Notes: a model not told the origin generated them from the sequence alone. A DNA stretch of 64,000 nt from Luteolibacter flavescens (GCF_025950085.1 NZ_JAPDDS010000012.1:1-64000), one strand, 5' to 3'; shown: positions 44,901 through 56,657, counted from the stretch's first letter. A program made the numbers and translations.

Positions 44901-45743
44901 GGCATCGGGCCGAACTACAAGATGCGCATCCCGGTGAATGGCGCGGGACAATACAAGGTGTGGGTGAAATCCATCGGCCTGCGCGGGGGCGTCAGCGCTC
45001 CGTCGAACGCGCTCGACTTCCGCTGGAGGAATCCCGTGCCGGAAACGAACGTGAATGAAGCACCGATCCCATGGCCCGCCCGCGAATTGCCACCGGCGAT
45101 CAATGGCAATGCATTCACCAATCCGGTCCGCGTGGTGAGGATTCCGCGCTCGACCCTGAGCATGACGGTGAATGGCGTCGCCGGAACGTGGCGCACGTAT
45201 TGGCCGGCGAATGCCGCGGCGGATGGCGTGAGCGAGAATTACCTGCGCGGAGTCATGATCGGATTTGGCAGACCTTTCAACTCGAAGGACTACATTGCGG
45301 GTGGCACTGCGGCTGCCCCGCGGTTCTCGATCACCTCGCATGACCTGCAGGCTGGCCGGAGAAACGCGAACGCCTACCTGACTCCCGTGCGCGACCGGCC
45401 GTGGGACCTCACGCTTCCCGCGGTGCTCTACAGGCGGCAGATTCCGAGCTCCACATTCCCCCAACCGGCGGGGGATGTCATCCAGGTGTCGCCCCTCATC
45501 GAGAGCATCGCATCGTATCGCGTGGGGGAATCGGAGAGCCGCATCGCCGATCCTTACGTGGCCGTGCTCGGCGTTCCCCTCGCGGGAGGTTCAGACCAAT
45601 TGGCGCTCGCCTTCTGCCTGCTGGACACCCAGCCGGTGATCGAGGGTGCCAGCTATCAATACTTCCTCGTCCGCTTCGATGGCGAGGGCGAGATGCGCGA
45701 CGTGGTGGACGCGGGAACCACGACGATCGAAACCCAACCCTGA
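41976..45743 (+). CDS. Large secreted protein with fibronectin-III-like modules (1255 residues)
   Basis: A signal peptide (LFILLCLSIAAHA) leads a multi-domain beta protein. An N-terminal domain of about 330 residues is followed by at least two fibronectin-type-III-like modules: PAKVIVKWQPQTDGMTPPTKYEILRG near residue 400, and KEYRIYRSINGGELSLIEQGDAV near residue 790. Cys pairs (CCGE, CAECPD) suggest disulphides. The C-terminal 250 residues are a further beta domain. The gene starts 12 bp after the previous stop and ends 12 bp before the next start, so the three are one transcript. The products likely act together at the surface. Confidence 0.84.
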   Translation: MKAFRLFILLCLSIAAHANEVPGGVFALGATKNDPAGQPLGYVLLSSQDTATLAGRRFGVHVKPAAANAAGEFSFQGMIQPVTEPAAASAILGRAERLGESRQEVEKTLRFLYRKAKHPGYLSLLTNPRQPGSPPWPDDPPQQGEPPVAEQAVMVVARAAQDPALALDLDLASQASPAIAMLRGRAWAGALPAAGQMVTVEIRLREGELDGPVVGRVELRAGVPLAMPAPGAPVQVPLRSADAHLGIGMRWASPVDLRRLSMLSSGFRLYRVDQKLVADMGLNPANLTLADLESLVIGMPAAAIRTSQVPIIIPKLFTETNVSDFNADGTTVFYLDRNQRCCGEATPRAFQPCEGFYYYTVACDLLGQPGALSSPGRGVACRTFVPMNPSGVDVEVDYTSTPAKVIVKWQPQTDGMTPPTKYEILRGVGKNDPRISRVLMVNDGEHLERGDPNLLVKCGELAANATTLRWVDQAPVIGAGETCWYAVRAVQEVGCAECPDLVSPPSAPAFVTIRRMHAPAPPVLCHQGTNFPFTVVAFDKQSTIMSRYPAVEHRVNIACGRETEDVTHMKLAVLVGGGATVVWERTVYFPPGKSLEDVEVSVVFTGASDKPSVRCTAYGADSSVSNTVTQTFELPTVAANVREKTSMPWLRFVAGNYSISSPPPPGSILRTVVVSTTTSNGTAIPAKGRGFSVVPFSFGAIPAPGPGEDTDAAVLIEVQGSNGSWQPAGGVRLRNNLAMIAREFDGPVRATLLKVRPPAGCDGSVHRGDTADGTRPPLTMGLCLTPGTKEYRIYRSINGGELSLIEQGDAVAGAVNGLAGFSDPNLPAGSARVEYYAQFVNGDGSASPMTALACPVIVITAPPVPVLNRLRPVFAENGSGNEMEVQWHCSATGVERFQIFVESGSGNLIQYLQPVPTVLSGTPGGPAGGPGAVTISGNFIHTLVPGNVGSQQMLNTRSYYTKRVGENAEGSTEMLGIGPNYKMRIPVNGAGQYKVWVKSIGLRGGVSAPSNALDFRWRNPVPETNVNEAPIPWPARELPPAINGNAFTNPVRVVRIPRSTLSMTVNGVAGTWRTYWPANAAADGVSENYLRGVMIGFGRPFNSKDYIAGGTAAAPRFSITSHDLQAGRRNANAYLTPVRDRPWDLTLPAVLYRRQIPSSTFPQPAGDVIQVSPLIESIASYRVGESESRIADPYVAVLGVPLAGGSDQLALAFCLLDTQPVIEGASYQYFLVRFDGEGEMRDVVDAGTTTIETQP

Positions 45744-45755
45744 ACTGAAGCGACG

Positions 45756-48979
<3,224 letters not shown>

Positions 48980-49012
48980 TCCCGACGGCTCACGCCTGAT
49001 TGATTTACAAAG

Positions 49013-49047
49013 CGCCCGGTCTCGTGAGAGGCCGGGCGTTTTTGTTT
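49013..49047 (+). terminator. Terminator after the GAPDH gene
   Basis: CGCCCGG pairs with CCGGGCG around a 12-base inner region (itself with tctc/gaga), and a T-rich tail (TTTTTTGTTT) follows. A classical Rho-independent site. Confidence 0.88.
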
Positions 49048-49111
49048 GCCGGCGGAGGGAGGATTGAGATCGCCCACGTGCACGGAGAAGCTTTGGGTAG
49101 GGCCAGTGGAC

Positions 49112-49435
49112 ATGAAGAAATACCGGATATCCGATATCCCGACGGAATCATGGATCGCCTTGACGTTCATGTTCTGGAGGCAGAGTTGGGAGTTTCTGAA
49201 CGAATATGAGGCGCTTGATGGGATCGCACCCGACGAGGTTGAGACGACGAAATATGGCATCCGCATCGCTTGCCAGATGAGCTTCTTGCCGGAGATGGAT
49301 ACCTATCCGGCGGTGATTCTTCTGTCCCGGCCGCGGTTCAGCTCGATCCTGGATTTCAATTCCGGGAAGTTGGAGTCCGCGACGATTCGATCTTCGGACT
49401 TCGATCATGGAGTTCTCCAAATCGAGGTCGAGTGA
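49112..49435 (+). CDS. Small hypothetical protein
   Basis: A 107-residue acidic soluble protein starting MKKYRISDIPTESWIALTFMFWRQSWEFLN. I recognise no family; the aromatic-rich N-terminus and IEVE end read like a real protein. No clear ribosome-binding site precedes the ATG at 49112; the frame is open further upstream but only through terminator sequence. The region has lower GC than its neighbours, which may indicate transfer. It ends 79 bp before the next gene. Confidence 0.5.
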   Translation: MKKYRISDIPTESWIALTFMFWRQSWEFLNEYEALDGIAPDEVETTKYGIRIACQMSFLPEMDTYPAVILLSRPRFSSILDFNSGKLESATIRSSDFDHGVLQIEVE

Positions 49436-49514
49436 GCTTCCCTTTGGTTTTCGCGTGAGATGGGCCGGCGACTTTTCCCCGCGACAGCCCGCGGGCCTTG
49501 GTGTTAGCTCGGTC

Positions 49515-50588
49515 ATGCGTTGGCTTCTGTTTCCGCTGCTCGCTTCCGTCGCCATTGCCCAGGAGGGCGATCCTTTCGCTTCCCTCGACAAGAACAAGGA
49601 CGGGAAGCTCACCCTGACGGAGATCCCGGAACCCTTGCGTCCGCAGTTCCCGCTGGTGGATGCGAATGGCGATGGCGTGGTGACGAAGGAGGAATTCCTC
49701 GCCGTCATCTCCGGGCAAGGGAGCGGTGGGACTGTGGCGGAGATGGAGCACCTGAAGGACATCGACTACGCCGGTGCGGACAATCCCCGCCAGAAGCTCG
49801 ACCTGATCCTGCCGAAGGACCGCAAGGCGAAGAAGCGCCCGATGGTCGTCTTCGTCCACGGCGGCGGTTGGCAGGCAGGTCGGAAGGAAGACGGGCTGGA
49901 CATCATCCGCGCCGTCACTGCTACCGGTGACTACGCCGCCGCAACCATCAACTACCGGCTCTCCCAGGAGGCGAAGTGGCCCGCGCAGATCCATGATTGC
50001 AAGGCAGCGATCCGTTTCCTTCGGGCAAAGGCAGACGAATACGGCATCGATGCCGATCACATCGGGGTCGTCGGCATGTCGGCCGGCGGACACCTCGTCT
50101 CGCTGCTCGGCACCGGCAATGACGATCCGGGCCTGGAGGGGACGCTGGGTGCCTTTGCAAAGGTCAGCAGCCGCGTGCAGTGCGTGGTGAATTTCTTCGG
50201 CCCCACCGACTTCCTGACCGGTCTCATCCCCGACGCGGATGCGGATCGCAGCAATGGCCGCAAGATGGTCCAGCAACTCCTCGGCAGGGATGAAAAGGAG
50301 GCCCGCGGGAATGCCAAGGCCGCCTCGCCGGTCTCGTGGGTCACGAAGGACGATGCGCCCTTCTTCACCGCCCACGGCACGAAGGACACACTGGTGCCCT
50401 ATTCGCAGGCGACCACGATCCACGAGGCGCTCGTGAAGGCAGGCGTGGAGAGCCATCTCGTCGCCATGCAGGGTGCCGGTCACGGCTTCGCCAGCCCGGA
50501 GCTGAACAACCGCATCCGCCTCTTTCTGGACATGCACCTCCGCGGCAAGCCCGCCGAGATTTCCTCGGAGCCGATCAAGGTGAGGTGA
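49515..50588 (+). CDS. Secreted esterase (alpha/beta hydrolase) with an EF-hand pair
   Basis: A 357-residue protein. After a signal peptide (WLLFPLLASVAIA), residues 18-60 hold two EF-hand-like loops (DKNKDGKLTLTE and DANGDGVVTKEE). The rest is an alpha/beta hydrolase of the BD-FAE/Est type: oxyanion HGGGWQAG near residue 114, nucleophile GMSAGGHL (Ser) near residue 185 and the catalytic His in GAGHGFAS. It resembles carbohydrate-acetyl esterases. Calcium binding at the N-terminus may stabilise it outside the cell. The ATG at 49515 was chosen for the signal peptide. Confidence 0.85.
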   Translation: MRWLLFPLLASVAIAQEGDPFASLDKNKDGKLTLTEIPEPLRPQFPLVDANGDGVVTKEEFLAVISGQGSGGTVAEMEHLKDIDYAGADNPRQKLDLILPKDRKAKKRPMVVFVHGGGWQAGRKEDGLDIIRAVTATGDYAAATINYRLSQEAKWPAQIHDCKAAIRFLRAKADEYGIDADHIGVVGMSAGGHLVSLLGTGNDDPGLEGTLGAFAKVSSRVQCVVNFFGPTDFLTGLIPDADADRSNGRKMVQQLLGRDEKEARGNAKAASPVSWVTKDDAPFFTAHGTKDTLVPYSQATTIHEALVKAGVESHLVAMQGAGHGFASPELNNRIRLFLDMHLRGKPAEISSEPIKVR

Positions 50589-50648
50589 TCCAATTCCCGT
50601 ACATTTCTCCACTTGTTGCCCCCGGCCGGTTTCGTGCACCCTGTGATC

Positions 50649-51170
50649 GTGAGTGAAGAAGTTCTTTGGAAAGGCAGCCCGTCGCAGGTTCTCAATCTCG
50701 GCAAGTATGTCGTCGGCATCTTGCTGACGGTCGGCTTGGCGATAGCCGGGGCATTCCCCGGTCTGCAGCTCCTGTGGATCGCCCTCGTCCTGCCTCTTGG
50801 CTGGATGCTGTGGGTCTTCATCGAGACGAAGAGCATCCGCCACGAGCTGACCACGGAGCGCATCAAGTTGTCCGCCGGTGTCTTCAACCAGAAGCTCGAC
50901 GACGTGGAACTCTACCGCGTGAAGGACACCTCGATGGAGCGCCCCTTCTGGTATCGAGTCTTCGGCCTTTCCACGCTGATCATCGAGACCTCGGATCGCT
51001 CGCAGCCGCGCATCGAGATCAAGGCGGTGCGGAATGGTGACGGGCTCCGCGAGACGCTGCGCAAGCAGGTCGAGTTCTGGCGCGACCGCAAGCGCGTCCG
51101 CGAAGTGGACTTCGATGAGAAGAGCTTGGTCGAAGGCGCTCCGGGCCAGGACGACGAGACACTGGCTTGA
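50649..51170 (+). CDS. Membrane protein with bacterial PH domain (YdbS/YdbT-like)
   Basis: A 173-residue protein: two membrane helices at about residues 15-55 (YVVGILLTVGLAIAGAF and LLWIALVLPLGWMLWVFI), then a PH domain of the bPH2 type (ETKSIRHELTTERIKLSAGVFNQKLDDVELYRVKDTSMERP). The start is one of two GTG codons (50643 or 50649); 50649 was taken because it gives the usual SEEVLWKGSPSQ. An upstream TTG is also in frame. No Shine-Dalgarno is seen. Its role is unknown. Confidence 0.75.
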   Translation: MSEEVLWKGSPSQVLNLGKYVVGILLTVGLAIAGAFPGLQLLWIALVLPLGWMLWVFIETKSIRHELTTERIKLSAGVFNQKLDDVELYRVKDTSMERPFWYRVFGLSTLIIETSDRSQPRIEIKAVRNGDGLRETLRKQVEFWRDRKRVREVDFDEKSLVEGAPGQDDETLA

Positions 51171-51203
51171 GTTGTCCGGAGGTTTCCATTTTCCTGCCCG
51201 CCC

Positions 51204-52007
51204 ATGACCGAACTTCCCGGACGCACGCCGCAGACACCCATCGCCGTCAATGTCGAGATGTGGTTCGAGGGCTCCTTCGTGGAGCGCATCGAGCAGGCGG
51301 CGGCGCTAGGTTTCCCGGCGATCGAGCTGTGGTCATGGCGTGACAAGGACTTGGCCGCCGGTGCCGAGGCGCTGAGAAAGCACGACATCATCGCCACGCA
51401 GTTCACCGCGTGGGGATTTGGCCAGCAGATCAATGATCCGGCATTCCCGAAGGAAGACTTCGTCGCGGAGATCGCCGCTGCCTGTGAAGCCGCGGAGATC
51501 CTGCCCGGCTGCGAGCGCTTCTGCGTGGTGGGCGGCGACAATGTCCCCGGGCTGACCAAGGAGCAGATGCACGCCTCGATCATCGAGAAGCTGCGTGCCG
51601 CCGTGCCGGTGCTGGAGGCGAAGCGGAAGATGATCATCCTGGAACCGATGAATCCCTACAACCATCCCGGGCACTGTCTCTACGGCAGCGCCGATGGCAT
51701 CGCGATCTGCGAGGCGGTGGGATCGGAATGGGTGAAGCTGAATTGGGACCTTTTCCACATGCAGCGCTACGAGGGCAACCTCATCGACAATCTGGAAAAG
51801 GGGAAGGAGTGGATCGGCTACGTTCAATTCGCCGACTCGCCTGCGCGCAATGAGCCGGGCACCGGCGAGATTTGCTACAGCGAGGTTTTTCGAAAGGTGC
51901 GCGAGCTGGGGCTGCCACTGCCGCTCGGTGCCGAGTGCCTCCCAAAGGGAGGCGATGCCCGTCGCGCCGCGGAGCGACTCTACCGCGTGGATCTGGAGTC
52001 GGCGTGA
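51204..52007 (+). CDS. Hydroxypyruvate isomerase-like TIM-barrel enzyme
   Basis: A 267-residue TIM barrel of the xylose-isomerase-like sugar isomerase/epimerase superfamily. Likely metal-binding residues are in ILEPMNPYNHPGHCLYG (E and H) and KLNWDLFHMQRYEGNL (D, H), with GAECLPKGGD near the C-terminus. The pattern is closest to hydroxypyruvate isomerase (Hyi), which interconverts hydroxypyruvate and tartronate semialdehyde. No glyoxylate pathway gene lies alongside, so the substrate stays uncertain. Confidence 0.78.
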   Translation: MTELPGRTPQTPIAVNVEMWFEGSFVERIEQAAALGFPAIELWSWRDKDLAAGAEALRKHDIIATQFTAWGFGQQINDPAFPKEDFVAEIAAACEAAEILPGCERFCVVGGDNVPGLTKEQMHASIIEKLRAAVPVLEAKRKMIILEPMNPYNHPGHCLYGSADGIAICEAVGSEWVKLNWDLFHMQRYEGNLIDNLEKGKEWIGYVQFADSPARNEPGTGEICYSEVFRKVRELGLPLPLGAECLPKGGDARRAAERLYRVDLESA

Positions 52008-52011
52008 TGCC

Positions 52012-52968
52012 TTACCACGCGATCTCGGCCACCACGGCGCGGTGATCCGAGCCGAGGTCAGGACCGATCCAGCGCTTCCGGCAGTTCGCCATGCCCGGTG
52101 CATCCTTGGCACTGCGATAGAGCACGTGGTCGATCGGCACGGCGAGCAGGTGCCCGCGCATCCACGTGCTGCCCGCGCCCTTGCCTTGTGCGGAGTCGAT
52201 GAGGCCGGCATCCCACAGCGGCTTCATGCCATGGCTCCAGCGCGAGGCATTCAGGTCGCCGGTGACGATCACGGGCAGCGTTTGCTTCGCGACCTCGTCC
52301 GCCATGATCCGCAGGAACTCATCCCGCTCGCCCGACCAAAATTCCGTGGTCGGTGGCACCGGGTGCGCGCCGTAGAGGATGAAGTCGCCCGATGGGCCCG
52401 TGAGGCGCGCCTTGAGCAGGGGTAGCTCCATCTTTCCGCAAGGGATGATCTCGTGGGAAACGATGGGAAGCTTCGAGTAGAAGGCGAAGCCGAAGTTTCC
52501 CTCCACGGGGTGCTTGATCGCGTGAGGATGACTTGTTAGAAGCGGCCGCAATTCCCTGGCCCACACGCGATTCACCTCGGGGAGGAAGATCACGTCCGAA
52601 TCGGTCTCGCGGGTCCAGCGCACCGCGTCGTCATAGCGCTGGTTTGCCGTGAGGACATTGAATGTCGCGATGCGCACCGGATTCCCGACGGGCTTGCCCC
52701 CACTGCCGATAAAGCATGGCGCGAGTTGGAAGACGGGCACCACGAGGAAGATCGCCGCGAAGCCGGCGAGCCGGAACGACTTGAAGGCGAGCAACACGAT
52801 CACCGAGATCCCGATGAACACCGCATAATGGACCTGGAAGTGATTGAAGAGATCCAGCTTCCAATGCATCCCGCCGAAGAGACCGAGGATCGGGAAAATG
52901 CCCGCCAGCGCGGCGATACGCGCGATGAAAGGCAGGGGCTTTGGGAGGAGACGTGAGCGCCACTTCAT
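52012..52968 (-). CDS. Membrane-bound endonuclease/exonuclease/phosphatase family protein
   Basis: A 318-residue protein with three N-terminal membrane helices (about 15-90) and a catalytic EEP domain (about 100-318). Catalytic signatures are RIATFNVLTAN, the metal-binding Glu in VIFLPEVNR, GDLNASRWS near residue 235 and the terminal GSDHRAVVAEIAW. The family contains phosphodiesterases and DNases; membrane-linked forms are often called YafD-like. The ATG at 52968 was chosen. It converges with the TIM-barrel gene, four bases apart. Confidence 0.85.
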   Translation of the reverse strand: MKWRSRLLPKPLPFIARIAALAGIFPILGLFGGMHWKLDLFNHFQVHYAVFIGISVIVLLAFKSFRLAGFAAIFLVVPVFQLAPCFIGSGGKPVGNPVRIATFNVLTANQRYDDAVRWTRETDSDVIFLPEVNRVWARELRPLLTSHPHAIKHPVEGNFGFAFYSKLPIVSHEIIPCGKMELPLLKARLTGPSGDFILYGAHPVPPTTEFWSGERDEFLRIMADEVAKQTLPVIVTGDLNASRWSHGMKPLWDAGLIDSAQGKGAGSTWMRGHLLAVPIDHVLYRSAKDAPGMANCRKRWIGPDLGSDHRAVVAEIAW

Positions 52969-53068
52969 TGCCCGCACAATGTCATGAACGGGCCGCGGCT
53001 CAATGGCCATCTCTGCCCGGATGCACGCGGGGATGTGCTGACACTCATTTCCCTCCGACAGAAGAAAA

Positions 53069-53097
53069 GGCCGCCACCGGATGATCCGGTGGCGGCC
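53069..53097 (-). terminator. Terminator of the beta-strand-repeat protein gene
   Basis: GGCCGCCACCGGAT pairs with ATCCGGTGGCGGCC around a single base, a stem of about 13 bp. On the minus strand it is followed by TTTTCTTC, so it ends the gene at 53133-56378. Confidence 0.85.
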
Positions 53098-53132
53098 CTC
53101 ACATATTCAATAAACTATCTTGCCTCAGTCCA

Positions 53133-56100
53133 TCAGGGGATGGCGGTCTCGACCCGGAGGCGGGCGAAGACCTTGCCTGCGGCTGCTGCCGATGCAGGGA
53201 TCGTCGCCGTCACGGTGTCGAGTCCGGCACTCGGGGTGTTGGTCGCCACCTGGGCTCCGCTGACGGTGGTCCAGCTACCGTCGGCGAGGGTGGTGCTGTA
53301 TTCCACCACCGCGTTGAGGTAAGCCGCTTCCGACTTCCGCACGAAGGTGAAGATCAGATCACCGGCTGCGTTTTTCGTGACCTTCGGCAGGTCTGCGGTG
53401 CTGCTGACAGTTGCATTCGAGTTCAGGAGATACTCAAGGATGTTCGCGATGCCGTCGTTATCGATATCCGCTTCAGGGGACGGATCGCTCAGGCCGGCGG
53501 CCCAGGCTTCGTAGCCCTGTGCTTCCCCCGTGGTGAGCACGACAGCATTCTGTGAATACTGCAGGGTGTAGCCGGCCGGGACACCGTTTGCCGCGAAGGT
53601 TCCGGTGATCGGACCCGTCGAGGACACGATTTGGTATATCGACGCCGTCGGGGTGCCGGTGATGTTGAGCGTCGCACCGGTGATGTTGAGCGAGCCGGTG
53701 ACCGTCAGTTTGTCCGCTGCATCTCCGGAGAGTTCGATGTCGAGGCTGCCGGTGAGAGTGGTGTTTCCCAAGGTCAGTTCGTCAATCGGGGAGAAGGCAT
53801 CTCCGGGAGCGATGGTGCCGGCAACCGTTGCGGCACCCGTGGCCGTTCCGGTGCCTTGTAGCTTGGCTCCGGCCGCGATCTTGATCTCGGACGTGCCGGT
53901 GGCACTGCCGGTCGAATTGCTGAGGGTCAGCGTTCCTGCCACCACGTTGGTGCCGAGGCCTACATCGCCGGTCCATGTTTTCGGGTTGGCTCCGGTGTAG
54001 GTGTTCGCATTGGTCAAGATCAATTCTCCTTCTCCCTGCTTGAGGATACCATAGCCACCCGACACCGGGCGCGTGATCTCAAGGACGGCTCCGGCCTCGG
54101 TGATCAGGGTGATGTTGCCGGGATTCAGTGCGAGTTCACCGGAACCGCCGATCTGCGAGAAGATCTCGCTCGCGAGCGCGCTGAAGGTGGTCACTGCATC
54201 CGCATTTCCCTCCACAGGTTCGAATGTCGCACCACCGGTGATGAGACCGCCTTGGAGAACGACACGACCTTGGTCGTCCACGGTTCCCGATGGGAAGTAG
54301 GTCAGCCACTCGGCGACTTCCATGGTTCCCCCGATCAGACGAACCTGTCCGATGGATGTGGTGGTGTAGGTGTGGTGACCGCCGAGCGAAGAACTGGCTC
54401 CCAGACGGAGGGTTCCTGCCGGGTTCACCGTGATATTCAGGCTCGATGTTGGATAGGGGATGAAGTTGGCGTAGTAGTTTTGGCCAAAGTCCACCGTACC
54501 TTCTTCGATGATGATGTCCTCAAGAGCTCCGGCCGATGACCCCATGTAAGCTTCGAAGCGCAGGGTGCCGCCGCCGGTCTTTGTCAGCGTGCCATTGAAG
54601 TCGCTTCTTCCGATCTTGGTCAGCGATGCGCCGCTATCGATGTCGATGGTGGCGCCGTCGCCAACGATTTCGAGGTGTCTCTGCGAGACGGTTGCCGCCT
54701 TGATGGAAAGGGTGCTTCCTCCGCCAAGCTGGAGCCGGGTGTTCGACTGTGCTGCACCAAGGCTGTGGGCTGTATCAGCAACCACGGTTCCGCCATTGAG
54801 GAAGATGCCACCCGTGAACGCATTGGCAGCGCCAAGCGTGACACTTCCGGCACCGCTTTTAACGAACTGCGTATTGCCGCTGATCGAGGAGCCAGAGAGG
54901 ACATAATTGGTCGTCTCGTTCGCGAATGCCACGTGAGAAGGCGTCACCGGGCCCGTCAGCAAGACGTTGGTATTGCCCGTGATGTCAGCAAACCTGACCG
55001 GATCTCCCTGGCCGAATGCCGTGGTCGATGCGTCGCCGGGTTTCGGATTGAAGTTCGCGGTGGTGGTGTCCCAATTGCCATTGGCGTCGTTCTTCCAAAG
55101 CAGGGTGCGACCGGAGATCGGGAGCACGCCGGTGCCTGTCATGCGGCGAGTCGGGGTCGGATAGGATGGGAATCCGCCGCCGACTGCATCCACCAGCACC
55201 CAGTTGGTGAGGTCCTCGCTGCCTTCGATCACCCATGCAACGGGATCCCGCTCAGGCGCATCACCTGCGGTGACGAACTGGTAGCCGTCGATGGTGATCG
55301 GTTGAGGGAAGTCGAAGACCAGGCCCTGCTTGTTGAAGTCCAGCCACTTGGTGGCGGGGTTGTTGTCGACAAGGGCGGATGGTGGTTCGCCACCGGGGAA
55401 GTTGCCTCCGGGATTGGAGACGAATGGCACGGCGGTTTCCTTGACCCCACCGTTGTAGAACTCGAACTCGGCAAGCTGGATCGAGTTGGCTCCTGCATTG
55501 TTGCGCAGCGAGAGCGGGGTGAAGCGGAAGTACTGGTAGGTTGCAGTACCTCCGGTCACAGCCCGGACCTGGATCGTGTTGCTGGAAGTTCCCGAGGCAT
55601 TCGTTGCAGCCAGCGTGTAGGCGGTGGTTCCTGCCGTCGGGGTGATGGTGTATGGACCGGCATCACCTTGGACCACGCCGCCTGGATTCAGCACGGTGCC
55701 GGCGGGATTGGTGCCGGTGACGGTCCATGCTAGATTCGTGGACTCGCCGACCTTGACGATGCCCGGTGAGGACACCGCGTAGGTTAACGGGTTCGTCTGT
55801 GCTGGAGCCGCGAGTCCGAATGCGGATGAAAAGGCAGGAAGCAGGGGGCCGCCCGAGATGGTCCAGCCGGTTTGGAAAGTGCGGTAGAGGTCCGTGATTG
55901 CCACGTCCGCACGGGCGTCAACGACCACCCAGTTCGCATTGTCGTTACTTCCCTCGAGGGTCCAACTGACAGGCGTGCGGTCGTTGAAATCGTTGGCGGT
56001 CGCGAAATTGTAAGAATCGATCGTTACCGGGGTGAGGAAGTCGAAGAGGAATGGTCCGCGGTCTCCGCTGAAGAGCTTGGTCTGCACGGAGCCGTCGAAC

Positions 56101-56378
56101 ATCTTCTCGATTCCTTCATTTGCATCGGGAGCAAATGATCCGCCGGTAGGCGTCATCGGAACCACTGGTCCGGCACCTGTCGATCCCCTGACGTTCAGGA
56201 TCGTCCCCCGCAGGCCGAAGGTGAACTCGGAAAGCTGGGTGACTGCGTTGTCGGGAGCCAGGTAATTTTTCGTCGGGGTAAACCGGAAATATCGGAAAGT
56301 AACTTCCGTAGCTTGCGTAACCACAGTGCTGGCGGCGGCAAGGGCGAGGAGGGTTCGGATCATGGGCAGACGCGGCAT
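53133..56378 (-). CDS. Adhesin-like protein with autotransporter-associated beta-strand repeats
   Basis: A protein of 1081 residues. After a signal peptide (MIRTLLALAAASTVVTQA), two F5/8-type-C-like modules are visible: residues about 25-175 with DSYNFATANDFNDRTPVSWTLEGSNDNANW, and about 275-410 with TIDGYQFVTAGDAPERDPVAWVIEGSEDLTNW, with an Ig-like domain between. Then come autotransporter-associated beta-strand repeats (KSGAGSVTLGAANAFTGG, KQGEGELILTNANTYTGA). The end is the verrucomicrobial tail, ADIDNDGIANILEYLL plus VVEYSTTLADGSWTTVSGA. No beta-barrel is present, so it is not a self-exporting autotransporter. The start at 56378 follows GGTGGA; ATGs at 56417 and 56363 are alternatives. 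Confidence 0.86.
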   Translation of the reverse strand: MPRLPMIRTLLALAAASTVVTQATEVTFRYFRFTPTKNYLAPDNAVTQLSEFTFGLRGTILNVRGSTGAGPVVPMTPTGGSFAPDANEGIEKMFDGSVQTKLFSGDRGPFLFDFLTPVTIDSYNFATANDFNDRTPVSWTLEGSNDNANWVVVDARADVAITDLYRTFQTGWTISGGPLLPAFSSAFGLAAPAQTNPLTYAVSSPGIVKVGESTNLAWTVTGTNPAGTVLNPGGVVQGDAGPYTITPTAGTTAYTLAATNASGTSSNTIQVRAVTGGTATYQYFRFTPLSLRNNAGANSIQLAEFEFYNGGVKETAVPFVSNPGGNFPGGEPPSALVDNNPATKWLDFNKQGLVFDFPQPITIDGYQFVTAGDAPERDPVAWVIEGSEDLTNWVLVDAVGGGFPSYPTPTRRMTGTGVLPISGRTLLWKNDANGNWDTTTANFNPKPGDASTTAFGQGDPVRFADITGNTNVLLTGPVTPSHVAFANETTNYVLSGSSISGNTQFVKSGAGSVTLGAANAFTGGIFLNGGTVVADTAHSLGAAQSNTRLQLGGGSTLSIKAATVSQRHLEIVGDGATIDIDSGASLTKIGRSDFNGTLTKTGGGTLRFEAYMGSSAGALEDIIIEEGTVDFGQNYYANFIPYPTSSLNITVNPAGTLRLGASSSLGGHHTYTTTSIGQVRLIGGTMEVAEWLTYFPSGTVDDQGRVVLQGGLITGGATFEPVEGNADAVTTFSALASEIFSQIGGSGELALNPGNITLITEAGAVLEITRPVSGGYGILKQGEGELILTNANTYTGANPKTWTGDVGLGTNVVAGTLTLSNSTGSATGTSEIKIAAGAKLQGTGTATGAATVAGTIAPGDAFSPIDELTLGNTTLTGSLDIELSGDAADKLTVTGSLNITGATLNITGTPTASIYQIVSSTGPITGTFAANGVPAGYTLQYSQNAVVLTTGEAQGYEAWAAGLSDPSPEADIDNDGIANILEYLLNSNATVSSTADLPKVTKNAAGDLIFTFVRKSEAAYLNAVVEYSTTLADGSWTTVSGAQVATNTPSAGLDTVTATIPASAAAAGKVFARLRVETAIP

Positions 56379-56501
56379 CGCACGTCCACCGTCACGGGGT
56401 TCGAGTGTTTTTTGCATAGGGATCTTGAGGCTGTGTCAGAGCGAATCGGAACACGTTCGGTCCGGCATGTGACGATCATCCAGGATCGCCGAAACCGCGG
56501 G

Positions 56502-56529
56502 ACCATAGGCCGCGATTTCAAGTCGGCAA
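56502..56529 (-). promoter_or_regulatory. Candidate promoter of the beta-strand-repeat protein gene
   Basis: On the minus strand TTGCCG (56529-56524), a 16-bp spacer and TATGGT (56507-56502). It lies about 120 bp before the start. The -10 box matches four of six, so confidence is moderate. Confidence 0.4.
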
Positions 56530-56584
56530 CTAACAGAAGCCGTCAAACTGCCGGACAAACGCGTTTCGATTCATTCGGTCCGAT

Positions 56585-56601
56585 GACGTACGATATACGT
56601 C
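56585..56601. promoter_or_regulatory. Inverted repeat in the intergenic region
   Basis: GACGTA-cgata-TACGTC is a perfect six-base inverted repeat with a five-base spacer. It lies upstream of the promoter candidate for the adhesin-like gene and downstream of the flavoprotein gene stop. It has the size of an operator for a dimeric regulator. Confidence 0.4.
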
Positions 56602-56657
56602 GTAGGTTTAGTCCGTTTTCGAATACACGGAGAACTACGAGTTCCGTTTTGCGCGCT

